Assembly (NCBI GenBank): GCA_009774175.1
Contig: VSNG01000001.1
Span: forward strand, 230,798-294,797
Length of the DNA: 64,000 bases
Direction: 5' to 3'
Origin: Lachnospiraceae bacterium
Lineage (GTDB): Bacteria; Bacillota; Clostridia; Lachnospirales; Lachnospiraceae
The notes under the pieces: generated by a model
Told to the model about the DNA's origin: nothing
Databases searched by the model: none
What the model saw: the letters and a program-made list of their open reading frames with translations, nothing else
Shown here: in pieces, positions 18,022 through 26,042 of the stretch
Layout: each line of letters begins with the position of its first letter
Position numbering within the stretch: the stretch's first letter is position 1
Program-made: the position numbers and the translations under genes

Positions 18022-19203
18022 TTAACCGCTCTCCCCACTACAGTCCCTGATGCAGACGATCTCTCCTTCTTTGAAGTAAATTCTGGGAATCCGTTTGCCA
18101 AGATCACAGGCAAGTTCATAGTTAAACCTGCCGGAGCGCTCTCCCAGCATTTCCATGGTGATTTTTTCCGACCCGTCCGTACCGATCAGCGTCACCTCGT
18201 CTCCTTCTTTCACATCAGGAATTTCTGAGACATCCACCATGAACTGATCCATGCACACTCTGCCCAGAATCGGCGCCCGCTTTCCATGAATCAGGACATA
18301 TCCTTTACCGGACAGGCTTCTCGGATAACCGTCGCCATACCCCACCGGCACAGTGGCAATCCGCGTCTTTTTATCTGTTACATACGTGCCGCCATAGCTC
18401 ACAGGCGTCCCCGCTTTCACCTCTTTCACACAGACCAGACGGCTTTTTAGGGAAAGTACGGGACGAAGGAAAAGATGTTCCCCCGTAACCTCCTTTGAAG
18501 GCGCCAGTCCATAGAGCGTAATACCTGCTCTCACAAGGGAAAGATTTGCCTGCGGCATCTCCAGAATACCGGCGCTGTTGGAACAATGCTTTATGGGGAT
18601 TTCCCTGCCCATACGCTTCTGCGCTTTCTCTGCAAAGTCATGGAACAGCAAAAGCTGTTTTTCCGCGCTGCTTTTGTCCTTCTCATCGGCCCTGGCAAAA
18701 TGAGTAAAAATTCCCTCCATATCCACATGCCGTAATCCGGCAGCCCATTCCAGAAAGCAAATCCCCTGCTCATCGGGCTGTATGCCGATCCGGGACATCC
18801 CCGTATCCACCTTCACATGTACAACGGCTTTTTTTCCAAGCCTTGCAGCACAGTCGTTAAGCTCCTTAAGCATATCCCTTCTGAAAACCGCCGGACGGAT
18901 GTCCTGCCTGATCAGTTCTTCATAACAGTACGGAAACGTATAGCCAAGTATCAATATGGGCTTTTCAAGCCCTGCCCTGCGCAGGAGAAACGCTTCCTCC
19001 GCCGTTGCGACAGCGTGGCCGAACACATAGGGAAGAGATTCCAGTTCCCTGCCAATGGGTACGGCGCCGTGACCATAACCGTCCGTCTTAATCACACCGA
19101 TTATCTGCGTACCCGGCGTAAGATTTGCGTGCATCCGCTCCATATTCCATAACACCGCCGAAAGATCCACCGCTGCATACACCCTCTGGTATCTCTCTAA
19201 CAT
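18022..19203 (-). CDS. alr: Alanine racemase
   Basis: Alr interconverts L- and D-alanine with PLP, supplying D-Ala for peptidoglycan. The 393 residues contain the PLP lysine near residue 40 (IGVIKTDGYGHGA), the DTGMSRIG motif, and VGYGDGYPRSLSGKG with the second catalytic Tyr nearby. The usual Ala after the catalytic Lys is Thr here (KTDGYGHG), a tolerated variant. A GGGGAG site precedes the ATG. mazF follows on the same strand after 113 bp. Confidence 0.96.
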   Translation of the reverse strand: MLERYQRVYAAVDLSAVLWNMERMHANLTPGTQIIGVIKTDGYGHGAVPIGRELESLPYVFGHAVATAEEAFLLRRAGLEKPILILGYTFPYCYEELIRQDIRPAVFRRDMLKELNDCAARLGKKAVVHVKVDTGMSRIGIQPDEQGICFLEWAAGLRHVDMEGIFTHFARADEKDKSSAEKQLLLFHDFAEKAQKRMGREIPIKHCSNSAGILEMPQANLSLVRAGITLYGLAPSKEVTGEHLFLRPVLSLKSRLVCVKEVKAGTPVSYGGTYVTDKKTRIATVPVGYGDGYPRSLSGKGYVLIHGKRAPILGRVCMDQFMVDVSEIPDVKEGDEVTLIGTDGSEKITMEMLGERSGRFNYELACDLGKRIPRIYFKEGEIVCIRDCSGESG

Positions 19204-19221
19204 ACATTCTCCCCTTACTTT

Positions 19222-19250
19222 AGATTATTCAGCTTTCTACAATCTGACAA
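19222..19250 (-). promoter_or_regulatory. Putative promoter of alr
   Basis: On the minus strand TTGTCA (19245-19250) is followed after 17 bp by TAATCT (19222-19227). The -35 box overlaps the T-run of the terminator that closes the rex transcription unit, so one transcript ends where the next begins. The -10 match is moderate. Confidence 0.45.
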
Positions 19251-19284
19251 AAAGACGCCAAAACCTTAAGCCTTCGGCGTCTTT
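19249..19284 (-). terminator. Rho-independent terminator of the rex unit
   Basis: A 9-bp stem pairs AAAGACGCC (19251-19259, plus strand) with GGCGTCTTT (19276-19284). On the minus strand it is followed by a run of five T. The stop codon of the coiled-coil gene lies inside the loop, so the end of the coding region is part of the terminator. Confidence 0.8.
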
Positions 19285-20015
19285 GTCTCCTCATTAACAG
19301 ACCCTGCGCTTTCCGTTTGCTGCTCCGTCTGTTCTTTCTGCTGCGTATTCTGGCTCTTCTTCTCCGGCGAAGCTGTGTCGCCGTCCCCATTTTCCTTCCT
19401 TCGGTATTTCTCCTCGGGATCATACTGCATGTCAAAAAGTTCAAGCACCTCCGCCCCGAATATATCATGCATATAGGCGTAAAGCTTATTGATCACAGCC
19501 TCCTTTTCCTTCTTGCGCACCACTTTCTTTTTCAGTTCCCGTCTGATCCCGCTGATCCACTCCTCAATCTCGTCAAGCTCTTTCGTGTTCTGCTGCAGTT
19601 TCTTATAGCACACGTCCATGGTAATGAGCATGAGCTGATTATTAACCTGATTGATCTGTCTCGGAAGTTCTACCAGTTCTTCCTCGTAAGCGTCCATTTT
19701 CTCATTGCATTCTTCGATCAGGCGCCTGTGGTCCGTCATTTCCTTATCCTGCTTTTTGGTCGGCCGTTCTCCCATTGCATCCGCCAGAATCACGACCTCG
19801 TCCATCAGCTTCTTTTTCAGTTTTTTGATTTCCTTTGTCTCCGAAGTCAGTTTGGCCTGCCGTCTTAAAAGATCGTTTAACGTCTTTTCAAGGCCTTTCA
19901 GCTCAGGCGTAAACTCCGACTGTGTAAAAAGTCTGTGCCATTTGTTATCAAGCGTCAGGATGGGAATTTTCTTTCCCACCAACGCCGGTTTAAATATTTC
20001 ATCTGTTCTGGCCAT
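19266..20015 (-). CDS. Coiled-coil protein, function unknown
   Basis: The 249-residue protein begins with a short globular stretch (MARTDEIFKPALVGKKIPIL). Long Lys/Glu-rich heptad-like helices cover about residues 35-190, and a Gln/Glu/Ser/Thr-rich disordered tail follows (about 205-249). No enzyme motif is visible and I do not recognise the family beyond its frequent link with rex in related Clostridia, which I recall only loosely. The ATG at 20015 has AAAGG upstream and overlaps the end of rex by 17 bp, so translation is likely coupled. Confidence 0.8.
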   Translation of the reverse strand: MARTDEIFKPALVGKKIPILTLDNKWHRLFTQSEFTPELKGLEKTLNDLLRRQAKLTSETKEIKKLKKKLMDEVVILADAMGERPTKKQDKEMTDHRRLIEECNEKMDAYEEELVELPRQINQVNNQLMLITMDVCYKKLQQNTKELDEIEEWISGIRRELKKKVVRKKEKEAVINKLYAYMHDIFGAEVLELFDMQYDPEEKYRRKENGDGDTASPEKKSQNTQQKEQTEQQTESAGSVNEETKTPKA

Positions 20016-20676
20016 TTCCGTCAACCTTTCTGTCTGCTGCGCCCTCCTCACGAATCGAGGAGAGATTGTAAGACAGTTTCATCAGACTGTCTGACAGGTG
20101 CACATTCTCCACCTGAATGGATGCGGGAACAGGCAGATCCACATGCGCAAAATTCCATATTCCCTTAATGCCGCAGGCGGCAAGCTTTTCTGCCACCGCT
20201 AAAGCGGAAGTCTTCGGTATGGTGAGCACGGCGATATCAATATCGTTTTCCCTGATAAAACCGGCCATCTCCTCCATCGGACGCACTGTGATGCCCCGTA
20301 TCTTTTTCCCGCAGATTTTCGGGTCGCAGTCGAATATACCCCGGAACATAAAACCGCGCCGCTCAAAATTCGTGTAGTTTACAAGCGCCTGCCCCAGATG
20401 GCCTGCCCCCACAATAATCAACTGATGTTCTCTGTCAATACCGAGTATTTTTCTGATCTCGTCATAGAGGTAACCTACGTTATAACCATATCCCTGTTGC
20501 CCGAAACCGCCGAAGGTATTCAAATCCTGCCTGATCTGCGAGGCCGTCGCATGCATGATATCGGATAATTCCTGAGAAGAGACCCGCTCCGTCCCCTCAT
20601 CCCTAAGCTCCCCCAGATACCGAAGATATCTGGGCAGACGGCCAATCACAGCCTGTGAAATTTCTTTTTCTTCCAC
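19999..20676 (-). CDS. rex: Redox-sensing transcriptional repressor Rex
   Basis: Rex senses the NADH/NAD ratio and represses fermentation and respiration genes when NADH is low. The product (about 225 residues) has an N-terminal winged helix (ISQAVIGRLPRYLRYLGEL) and a Rossmann domain with IIVGAGHLGQALVNY. The GTG at 20676 has GGGGGA seven bases upstream; the TTG two codons earlier is too close to it. The promoter region carries a good match to the Rex operator, so the gene is probably autoregulated. Targets elsewhere in the window could include the hydrogenase, but I saw no second box. Confidence 0.95.
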   Translation of the reverse strand: MEEKEISQAVIGRLPRYLRYLGELRDEGTERVSSQELSDIMHATASQIRQDLNTFGGFGQQGYGYNVGYLYDEIRKILGIDREHQLIIVGAGHLGQALVNYTNFERRGFMFRGIFDCDPKICGKKIRGITVRPMEEMAGFIRENDIDIAVLTIPKTSALAVAEKLAACGIKGIWNFAHVDLPVPASIQVENVHLSDSLMKLSYNLSSIREEGAADRKVDGNGQNR

Positions 20677-20709
20677 AACCAAATCCCCCGCCGCTTATTT
20701 TTCTTTTTA

Positions 20710-20738
20710 ACTATACCGCTTTGTGAAATTCTTGTCAA
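20710..20738 (-). promoter_or_regulatory. Promoter of rex
   Basis: On the minus strand TTGACA (20733-20738) is followed after 17 bp by TATAGT (20710-20715). The -35 box is a perfect match and forms one arm of a 16-bp palindrome (20733-20748) whose other arm is the -35 box of the divergent ABC-F gene. The two polymerases would compete for this site. Confidence 0.75.
20721..20738 (-). promoter_or_regulatory. Candidate Rex operator
   Basis: The 18 bases TTGTGAA-ATTC-TTGTCAA fit the Rex consensus TTGTGAA-N4-TTCACAA: the left half is perfect and the right half matches at five of seven positions. The site covers the -35 box and much of the spacer of the rex promoter, the expected place for repression. 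Confidence 0.6.
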
Positions 20739-20742
20739 TTGA

Positions 20743-20771
20743 TTGACACAGCCCGCTGCAATCTGTAAACT
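20743..20771 (+). promoter_or_regulatory. Promoter of the ABC-F gene
   Basis: TTGACA (20743-20748) and TAAACT (20766-20771) are separated by 17 bp, with transcription starting near 20778. It faces away from the rex promoter, with the two -35 boxes separated by only four bases. Confidence 0.75.
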
Positions 20772-20800
20772 GAGTATGGCAGAAAGGACTGGTAGCAATC

Positions 20801-22762
20801 ATGATATTATCCGTAAACAATATAAGTAAATCCTTTCACGAGGTTCCCGTATTAAAAGACGTGTCTTTCCATATAGAGGATTACGAGAAAGCCGCTATTG
20901 TGGGCATAAACGGCGCGGGAAAAACAACGCTCCTTCGCATAATTATGGGAGAACTTGCCTCAGACGAGGGACTTGTGACCTTTGCAAAAGACAAAACCGT
21001 CGGGTATCTCTCCCAGCAGGAGGCGGTTTCGGGAGAAAACACCATCTATCAGGAGCTGTTAAGCGTCAAGCAGGATATCCTTGACATGGAGCAGCAGATG
21101 CACACAGTGGAATTGCAGATGAAAACCGCCAAAGGCGAACGTCTTTCACAGCTTATGGACAGATATGCTTCCCTGACGCACGCCTATGAAACCGCCAACG
21201 GCTACGCCTACAAAAGCGAGCTTGTCGGTGTTTTAAAGGGACTCGGCTTTTCACAGGATGATTTTGGAAAGTCAGTCTCCACGCTCTCCGGCGGGCAGAA
21301 AACCCGCGTGGCGCTGGGAAAGCTCCTCCTTTTGAAACCGAATCTGATTATTCTGGACGAGCCTACAAACCATCTGGATTTGGCATCCATTGCCTGGCTG
21401 GAGACTTATCTTCTCAACTATAAAGGCGCGGTTATCGTCGTATCCCACGACCGCTATTTTCTGGATCGGATTGTTACGAAAGTCATCGAGCTGGACAACG
21501 CAAAATCCACCGTCTTTTCGGGCAATTACTCGGCCTACGCCGCCAGCAGGGAAATGCTTCGCGCGGCCGCCTACATCGCTTACATGAAACAACAGCAGGA
21601 AATCAAACATCAGGAAGCCGTCATTGAGAAATTAAAATCCTTTAATCGGGAAAAATCCATCAAGCGGGCGGAAAGCCGAGAAAAAATGCTTGATAAAATA
21701 GAGGCGCTGGAAAAACCCGTCGAAGTGCGCGCCGACATGCATTTGAAACTGGAGCCCAAATTTCAGAGCGGAAACGACGTTTTGCAGGTAGAAGGCCTGT
21801 CCAAATCCTTCGGACCGCTCTCCCTCTTTGACGGGCTCTCCTTTGAACTGAAAAAGGGGGAGCATGTGGCCGTGATCGGAGACAACGGCACGGGAAAAAC
21901 CACCATCCTGAAAATCATAAACGAGCTCCTTCCTCCCGACAGCGGTACAATCCGCCTTGGAAGTAACGTATCCATCGGCTATTACGATCAGGAGCACCAT
22001 GTACTTCACCCGGAGAAAACACTGTTCCAGGAAATTTCAGACGATTATCCGCATCTGAACAACACGGAAATCAGAAACACGCTGGCGGCCTTTCTCTTTA
22101 CCGGGGATGACGTTTTCAAGGTCATAAAAAGCTTAAGCGGCGGAGAACGGGGGCGGCTCTCCCTGGCAAAACTGATGCTCTCGGAGGCAAACTTTCTGAT
22201 TCTGGACGAGCCCACAAACCATCTGGATATTATGTCCAAGGAGATTTTGGAAGACGCTCTGAACGCCTATACCGGAACGGTGCTCTATGTCTCCCATGAC
22301 CGCTATTTTATCAACAGGACGGCGCACCGCATCCTCAACCTGAACCGGCGAACGCTCATAAACTATCTGGGAAACTACGATTACTATCTGGAAAAGAAAG
22401 ACGGGCAGCTTTCCATTCTCGACGCGGCAAACGGCTCTTTCGCCTGCCGGACAGAACATACCGGACAGCAGACCGGCGATTCGTCCACAGCAGGAAGGGC
22501 TGACGATTCTTCCGCCGCCAAACAGGACTGGAAAGCCATGAAGGAACAGCAGGCCGCCGCAAGGAAACGGGAAAACGACCTGAAAAAATGCGAATCCGAA
22601 ATCGAGGCACTGGAAGCGCGAGGAGGCGAGATTGAGGCCCTGATGGCCTCACCCGAGGTCTGTACCAATGTGGCAAAACTCCAGGAATTAAATAAAGAAA
22701 AAGAAGAAATCGACCAGAAACTGGCCGATCTTATGGAAAAATGGGAGCTGCTCTCTGAGTAA
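20801..22762 (+). CDS. ABC-F family ATPase (YdiF/Uup-like)
   Basis: The 653-residue soluble protein has two ABC ATPase domains. Each has a Walker A (GINGAGKTTLLRI, GDNGTGKTTILKI), a signature (LSGGQKTRVALGK, LSGGERGRLSLAK) and a DEPTNHLD Walker B. The linker between them is the P-site-tRNA interaction motif region. A C-terminal coiled coil (about 580-653) is typical of YdiF/Uup members. There are no membrane segments, so it is not a transporter. ABC-F proteins act on the ribosome; whether this one has a housekeeping role or protects against an antibiotic is not visible. It is the only gene here divergent from rex. Confidence 0.93.
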   Translation: MILSVNNISKSFHEVPVLKDVSFHIEDYEKAAIVGINGAGKTTLLRIIMGELASDEGLVTFAKDKTVGYLSQQEAVSGENTIYQELLSVKQDILDMEQQMHTVELQMKTAKGERLSQLMDRYASLTHAYETANGYAYKSELVGVLKGLGFSQDDFGKSVSTLSGGQKTRVALGKLLLLKPNLIILDEPTNHLDLASIAWLETYLLNYKGAVIVVSHDRYFLDRIVTKVIELDNAKSTVFSGNYSAYAASREMLRAAAYIAYMKQQQEIKHQEAVIEKLKSFNREKSIKRAESREKMLDKIEALEKPVEVRADMHLKLEPKFQSGNDVLQVEGLSKSFGPLSLFDGLSFELKKGEHVAVIGDNGTGKTTILKIINELLPPDSGTIRLGSNVSIGYYDQEHHVLHPEKTLFQEISDDYPHLNNTEIRNTLAAFLFTGDDVFKVIKSLSGGERGRLSLAKLMLSEANFLILDEPTNHLDIMSKEILEDALNAYTGTVLYVSHDRYFINRTAHRILNLNRRTLINYLGNYDYYLEKKDGQLSILDAANGSFACRTEHTGQQTGDSSTAGRADDSSAAKQDWKAMKEQQAAARKRENDLKKCESEIEALEARGGEIEALMASPEVCTNVAKLQELNKEKEEIDQKLADLMEKWELLSE

Positions 22763-22774
22763 GAGGCGGCTCCC
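22737..22774 (-). terminator. Terminator of icd overlapping the end of the ABC-F gene
   Basis: An imperfect stem with GGGAGC (22743-22748) and GCTCCC (22769-22774) as its outer arms is followed on the minus strand by ATTTTT. It closes the icd transcript, yet its left half lies inside the last codons of the convergent ABC-F gene. Confidence 0.6.
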
Positions 22775-22783
22775 ACATCTGTG

Positions 22784-23992
22784 TTAAGCAATGTCTTCGA
22801 AGGTTTCCCTGATTGCTTTGATAAACTCTTCACTGTTCAACACGGTTACATCCTTAAGGGAAGTAATCAACGCCAGATCCTTTGTCATTTTTCCTGACTC
22901 TATTGTCTGTACCGTCGCTTTTTCCAGCCTGTCCGCAAATGCAGCCAGTTCTTCAATGCCGTCCAGTTCTCCTCTCTTTCTGAGCGCCCCTGTCCAGGCG
23001 TAGATCGTGGCAACGGAGTTGGTGGAGGTCTCCTCTCCTTTCAGATGCTTATAGTAATGGCGCTGCACCGTGCCATGAGCCGCCTCATACTCGTAGACGC
23101 CGTCAGGCGACACCAGAACGGAAGTCATCATGGCAAGAGAACCGAACGCCGAAGATACCATATCGCTCATCACATCCCCGTCGTAGTTCTTGCAGGCCCA
23201 GATAAAGCCGCCTTTTGCCTTCATCACGCGGGCTACCGCATCATCGATCAGCGTATAGAAATATTCAATCCCCGCCTGATCAAAACGTTCCTTATACTCC
23301 GCGTCGAAAATCTCCTGAAAGATATCCTTGAAATTATGGTCGTACTTTTTGGAAATCGTGTCCTTTGTGGCAAACCAGAGATCCTGTTTGGTATCCAGCG
23401 CATAATTAAAACAGGATTTAGCAAAGCTCTCGATAGACCGATCTGTATTATGGATCCCCTGTAAAATACCCGGTCCGCTAAACGTATGTATGGTCTCCCG
23501 GATTTCCGTGCCGTCCTCTCCGGTAAATACCAACTCGGCCTTCCCTGCGCCGGGCACTTTGATCTCCGTATTTTTATAAACATCGCCGTAGGCATGTCTC
23601 GCCAGCGTAATCGGCTTTTCCCAGTTCTTCACGCAGGGCTCGATACCCTTAACAATAATCGGCGCACGAAACACCGTGCCATCCAATGCCGCACGTATGG
23701 TACCGTTAGGGCTCTTCCACATCTCCTTTAAATTATATTCCGTCATTCTGGCCGCATTAGGGGTAATGGTGGCACATTTAACCGCCACGCCGTATTTTTT
23801 CGCAGCCTGGGCGGAGTCCATGGTAACCTGATCATCCGTCTCATTCCTATATGCCAGACCCAGATCATAATACTCCGTTTTAAGATCCACATACGGTAGT
23901 ATCAGTTCTTCCTTAATCATTTTCCAGAGGATTCTGGTCATCTCATCTCCGTCCATTTCCACAAGAGGAGTTGTCATTTTGATTTTTTCCAT
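22784..23992 (-). CDS. icd: NADP-dependent isocitrate dehydrogenase
   Basis: The 402-residue enzyme oxidises isocitrate to 2-oxoglutarate, here probably to supply glutamate carbon in a branched TCA pathway. The sequence (MTTPLVEMDGDEMTRILW, KSPNGTIRAALDGTVFR, GAGKAELVFTGEDG, EAAHGTVQRHYYKHLKGE) belongs to the eukaryote-like subfamily II rather than the E. coli type. It lies 31 bp downstream of a GntR-family regulator gene on the same strand, so the regulator probably controls it. No citrate synthase or aconitase gene is adjacent. Confidence 0.95.
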   Translation of the reverse strand: MEKIKMTTPLVEMDGDEMTRILWKMIKEELILPYVDLKTEYYDLGLAYRNETDDQVTMDSAQAAKKYGVAVKCATITPNAARMTEYNLKEMWKSPNGTIRAALDGTVFRAPIIVKGIEPCVKNWEKPITLARHAYGDVYKNTEIKVPGAGKAELVFTGEDGTEIRETIHTFSGPGILQGIHNTDRSIESFAKSCFNYALDTKQDLWFATKDTISKKYDHNFKDIFQEIFDAEYKERFDQAGIEYFYTLIDDAVARVMKAKGGFIWACKNYDGDVMSDMVSSAFGSLAMMTSVLVSPDGVYEYEAAHGTVQRHYYKHLKGEETSTNSVATIYAWTGALRKRGELDGIEELAAFADRLEKATVQTIESGKMTKDLALITSLKDVTVLNSEEFIKAIRETFEDIA

Positions 23993-24023
23993 ATCCGTTC
24001 CGCCTTCCCGTCGTTGCTTTCTG

Positions 24024-24773
24024 CTAACTGACTATTTCTCTTTGTTCTTTCTGCCAACCGACTTTCTCTTTGTTTTTCTCGTCGCTGCTTTCCCCGTAAA
24101 TCTCTTTCAGGCCGTTTTTCACCATATTGTCGTAAGCGTTAATCATATGCTGATTCGCAAGCTTTTCCGCAAGCTCCGCATTACCTGCCTTGATGGCCTC
24201 CATAATCTGTCTGTGCTCTTCATTGGAAGCCCGTCCTCTGGTATTGGTAGCCAGCGTCTTCTGCCTGACACGCAGGACATATCTGTGAAAGTCTCTGAGC
24301 GTATGCTCCAAAAGCTTGGAATCGCAGGCCTCATAGAGAATGTCGTGAAATTTATTGTCAAGCTCCGCAATCTGATCCAGATGTCCTTTCTCCTCATGGA
24401 AATCCGCAAGATAGATGTTTTCCTCCATCTCTTCCATCTGCTCTCTGGTGATCTTTTCCGTAGCAAGACGCGCGCACAAGCCTTCCAGAAGCGAACGAAT
24501 CATGTAAATATCCTTTACGTCCTTCGCCGTAATGCCCGTCACATAAGCGCCCTTATTAGGGACGATTTTAATCAGTCCCTCCAGCTCAAGCTGCCTGAAC
24601 GCTTCCCTGACCGGCGTGCGGCTCACGCCAAGCTCTTCGCCGATGGCTACCTCCTTAAGCTCCTCATGCTCCTTGTATTTCCCGCTCAGAATATCTTCCC
24701 GAAGTTTCTGGAATACCCGGCCGCGCAGGGAATATTTATCATCCGTATCATATTTTTTATCGTAGTTTGTCAT
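24024..24773 (-). CDS. GntR-family (FadR/FCD) transcriptional regulator
   Basis: The N-terminal winged helix contains EELGVSRTPVREAFRQLEL, and the all-helical FCD effector domain follows (AELDNKFHDILYEACDSKLL, with Asp/His residues that often hold a metal). The FCD group usually senses small organic acids (family knowledge). The start is uncertain: the ATG at 24773 has GGAG just upstream, while ATGs at 24797 and 24848 would add residues without homology. A 12-bp palindrome overlaps its -10 box, which suggests autoregulation. icd follows directly, so a tricarboxylate or 2-oxoglutarate signal is plausible. Confidence 0.88.
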   Translation of the reverse strand: MTNYDKKYDTDDKYSLRGRVFQKLREDILSGKYKEHEELKEVAIGEELGVSRTPVREAFRQLELEGLIKIVPNKGAYVTGITAKDVKDIYMIRSLLEGLCARLATEKITREQMEEMEENIYLADFHEEKGHLDQIAELDNKFHDILYEACDSKLLEHTLRDFHRYVLRVRQKTLATNTRGRASNEEHRQIMEAIKAGNAELAEKLANQHMINAYDNMVKNGLKEIYGESSDEKNKEKVGWQKEQREIVS

Positions 24774-24882
24774 TTTCTCCACACTTTTTGCTGTCATAGA
24801 TTCCCGCAGACTGCCGTTTGGATTCAGATTATCCGTTTTAACGGCCATCGGGGTTGTTTATTTAATGCTTTGTACGGGTATA

Positions 24883-24911
24883 ATTGTATACAATGTGCGT
24901 GATTCTGTCAA
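24883..24911 (-). promoter_or_regulatory. Promoter and GntR-type operator upstream of the regulator-icd operon
   Basis: On the minus strand TTGACA (24906-24911) is followed after 17 bp by TACAAT (24883-24888). The perfect palindrome ATTGTATACAAT occupies 24883-24894, covering the -10 box. FCD-type GntR proteins commonly bind such TTGTATACAA-like sites. The arrangement fits autorepression. Confidence 0.7.
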
Positions 24912-25828
24912 TAAAAACTGCACATTTTTTCTATGTCAAGCATCCCCCATCCCTGTCTGCTTCCGTCCTCCCCCATATCTCTTGCCGTGAAAATCATCCG
25001 CCGCTTCACCTGTTCACTGCTGGCATAGGGGAATTTCTGCAAAAACAGTGCCGCCGCGCCTGAGACGATGGGCGTAGCCATGGACGTGCCGCTTTTTCTG
25101 ATATAAGCATCGCGCCAGCGCCCCCTCCTGTCTCTGTAGCATCCCCCGTTACAGGACATTACGTCCGTGCCGGGCGCAACAATATCCGGCTTTCTGTAGG
25201 GAAGATCGCATCTTCCCCTCCCGGAATAGTTTTCACATAAATCCTTTCTTGCGCCAAAATAGCCGCCTTCGTTGCAGCCCACCGTAATGACTCTGCGGCT
25301 CTCCCCAAGCGGAGATAAGGTTCCCTCGCCCGGGCCTTTGTTCCCGGCGGCGCAGATTACTACTACGCCCTGATCTACCACCGATTCCAGAAGTCCGGCC
25401 AGCTCCGCCATTCGATCCCGCTCCCCGCTCTCACCGATACCAACGGAAATATTGAGCACACGAATACGATACCGCAGGCGGTTTTCCATCACCCAGAGAA
25501 GACCCTGGTACATGCTCTCAATGCTGCCCTCACCCTTCTCGTCTAGTACTTTGCCCACGCAAAACCTGCATGTAGGCGCTATCCCGGAAAAACGGCCGTT
25601 TGACAGCCGTCCGCTTCCGCCGATACATCCGGCAACATGGGTTCCATGCCCGCTGTCGTCATAGGCGCTCTGCCTGTTGTTTACAAAATCATAAAAAGCG
25701 ACAAGCCGATCCTCAAAATCAGGATGGCTGCCGATTCCCGTATCAAGAACTGCCACACAAATGTCCTGCGTGGTTATATCGAACTGCAGCCTGTCACTGC
25801 ACCCAAGCTGTCTTTTTACTCTGTCCAT
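24908..25828 (-). CDS. S8-family subtilisin-like serine peptidase, no signal peptide
   Basis: The 306-residue protein has the full subtilase triad: Asp in AVLDTGIGSHPDF, His in DSGHGTHVAGCIGG and Ser in KSGTSMATPIVSGAA, plus the oxyanion-hole AAGNKGPG. It lacks a signal peptide and a clear propeptide, so it resembles intracellular subtilisins. The only possible start keeping the Asp motif is the ATG at 25828. It has no SD and follows the T-run of a terminator by about ten bases. This suggests either a leaderless transcript or expression by terminator read-through. A 19-codon ORF lies just upstream. Confidence 0.9.
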   Translation of the reverse strand: MDRVKRQLGCSDRLQFDITTQDICVAVLDTGIGSHPDFEDRLVAFYDFVNNRQSAYDDSGHGTHVAGCIGGSGRLSNGRFSGIAPTCRFCVGKVLDEKGEGSIESMYQGLLWVMENRLRYRIRVLNISVGIGESGERDRMAELAGLLESVVDQGVVVICAAGNKGPGEGTLSPLGESRRVITVGCNEGGYFGARKDLCENYSGRGRCDLPYRKPDIVAPGTDVMSCNGGCYRDRRGRWRDAYIRKSGTSMATPIVSGAAALFLQKFPYASSEQVKRRMIFTARDMGEDGSRQGWGMLDIEKMCSFY

Positions 25829-25837
25829 CGTACATAC

Positions 25838-25877
25838 AAAAAAACTCCCGGCTTTAAATATATATTATGCCGGGAGT
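25838..25877 (-). terminator. Strong terminator between a mini-ORF and the S8 peptidase gene
   Basis: A perfect 9-bp stem pairs 25844-25852 with 25869-25877 (ACTCCCGGC arms) around an AT-rich 16-base loop, followed on the minus strand by seven T. The peptidase start codon lies only about ten bases past the T-run, so this hairpin controls whether any upstream transcript reaches the gene. Confidence 0.85.
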
Positions 25878-25902
25878 CGTTTTATGCGCCATAAAGACAA
25901 AT

Positions 25903-25962
25903 TCAAATGTTTAGTTCGCACTTTTCTATCGGCTCAAGCTCATTTATGATTAACCTGCCCAT
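25903..25962 (-). CDS. Candidate 19-residue peptide
   Basis: An ATG at 25962 preceded at eight bases by AAGGGGAG opens a 19-codon frame (MGRLIINELEPIEKCELNI) that stops at 25903. It has one Cys and an acidic middle. The terminator at 25838-25877 follows after 25 bases, and another terminator lies upstream at 26000-26030. It could be a leader peptide for attenuation of the S8 gene, a free-standing small peptide or chance. The strong SD is the main support. Confidence 0.4.
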   Translation of the reverse strand: MGRLIINELEPIEKCELNI

Positions 25963-25999
25963 AATAATTACTCCCCTTGTTCCTGCACAGAAAATTTAT

Positions 26000-26030
26000 A
26001 AAAAAGGACACCCACTCAAAGCGGATGCCC
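26000..26030 (-). terminator. Terminator of the sortase-LRR unit
   Basis: On the minus strand an 11-bp stem with three G-T pairs (26006-26030, loop of three) is followed by six T. It lies 12 bases beyond the stop codon of the second LRR protein and closes the surface-display operon. Confidence 0.75.
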
Positions 26031-26042
26031 TCAATTGTATTA

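Noticed and set aside
17913..18119. 68-residue ORF between alr and mazF as the mazF antitoxin
   Set aside because: Its ATG and first 27 codons lie within alr in another frame, there is no SD, and no antitoxin fold is visible. A shorter GTG-started version is mentioned only as a finding.
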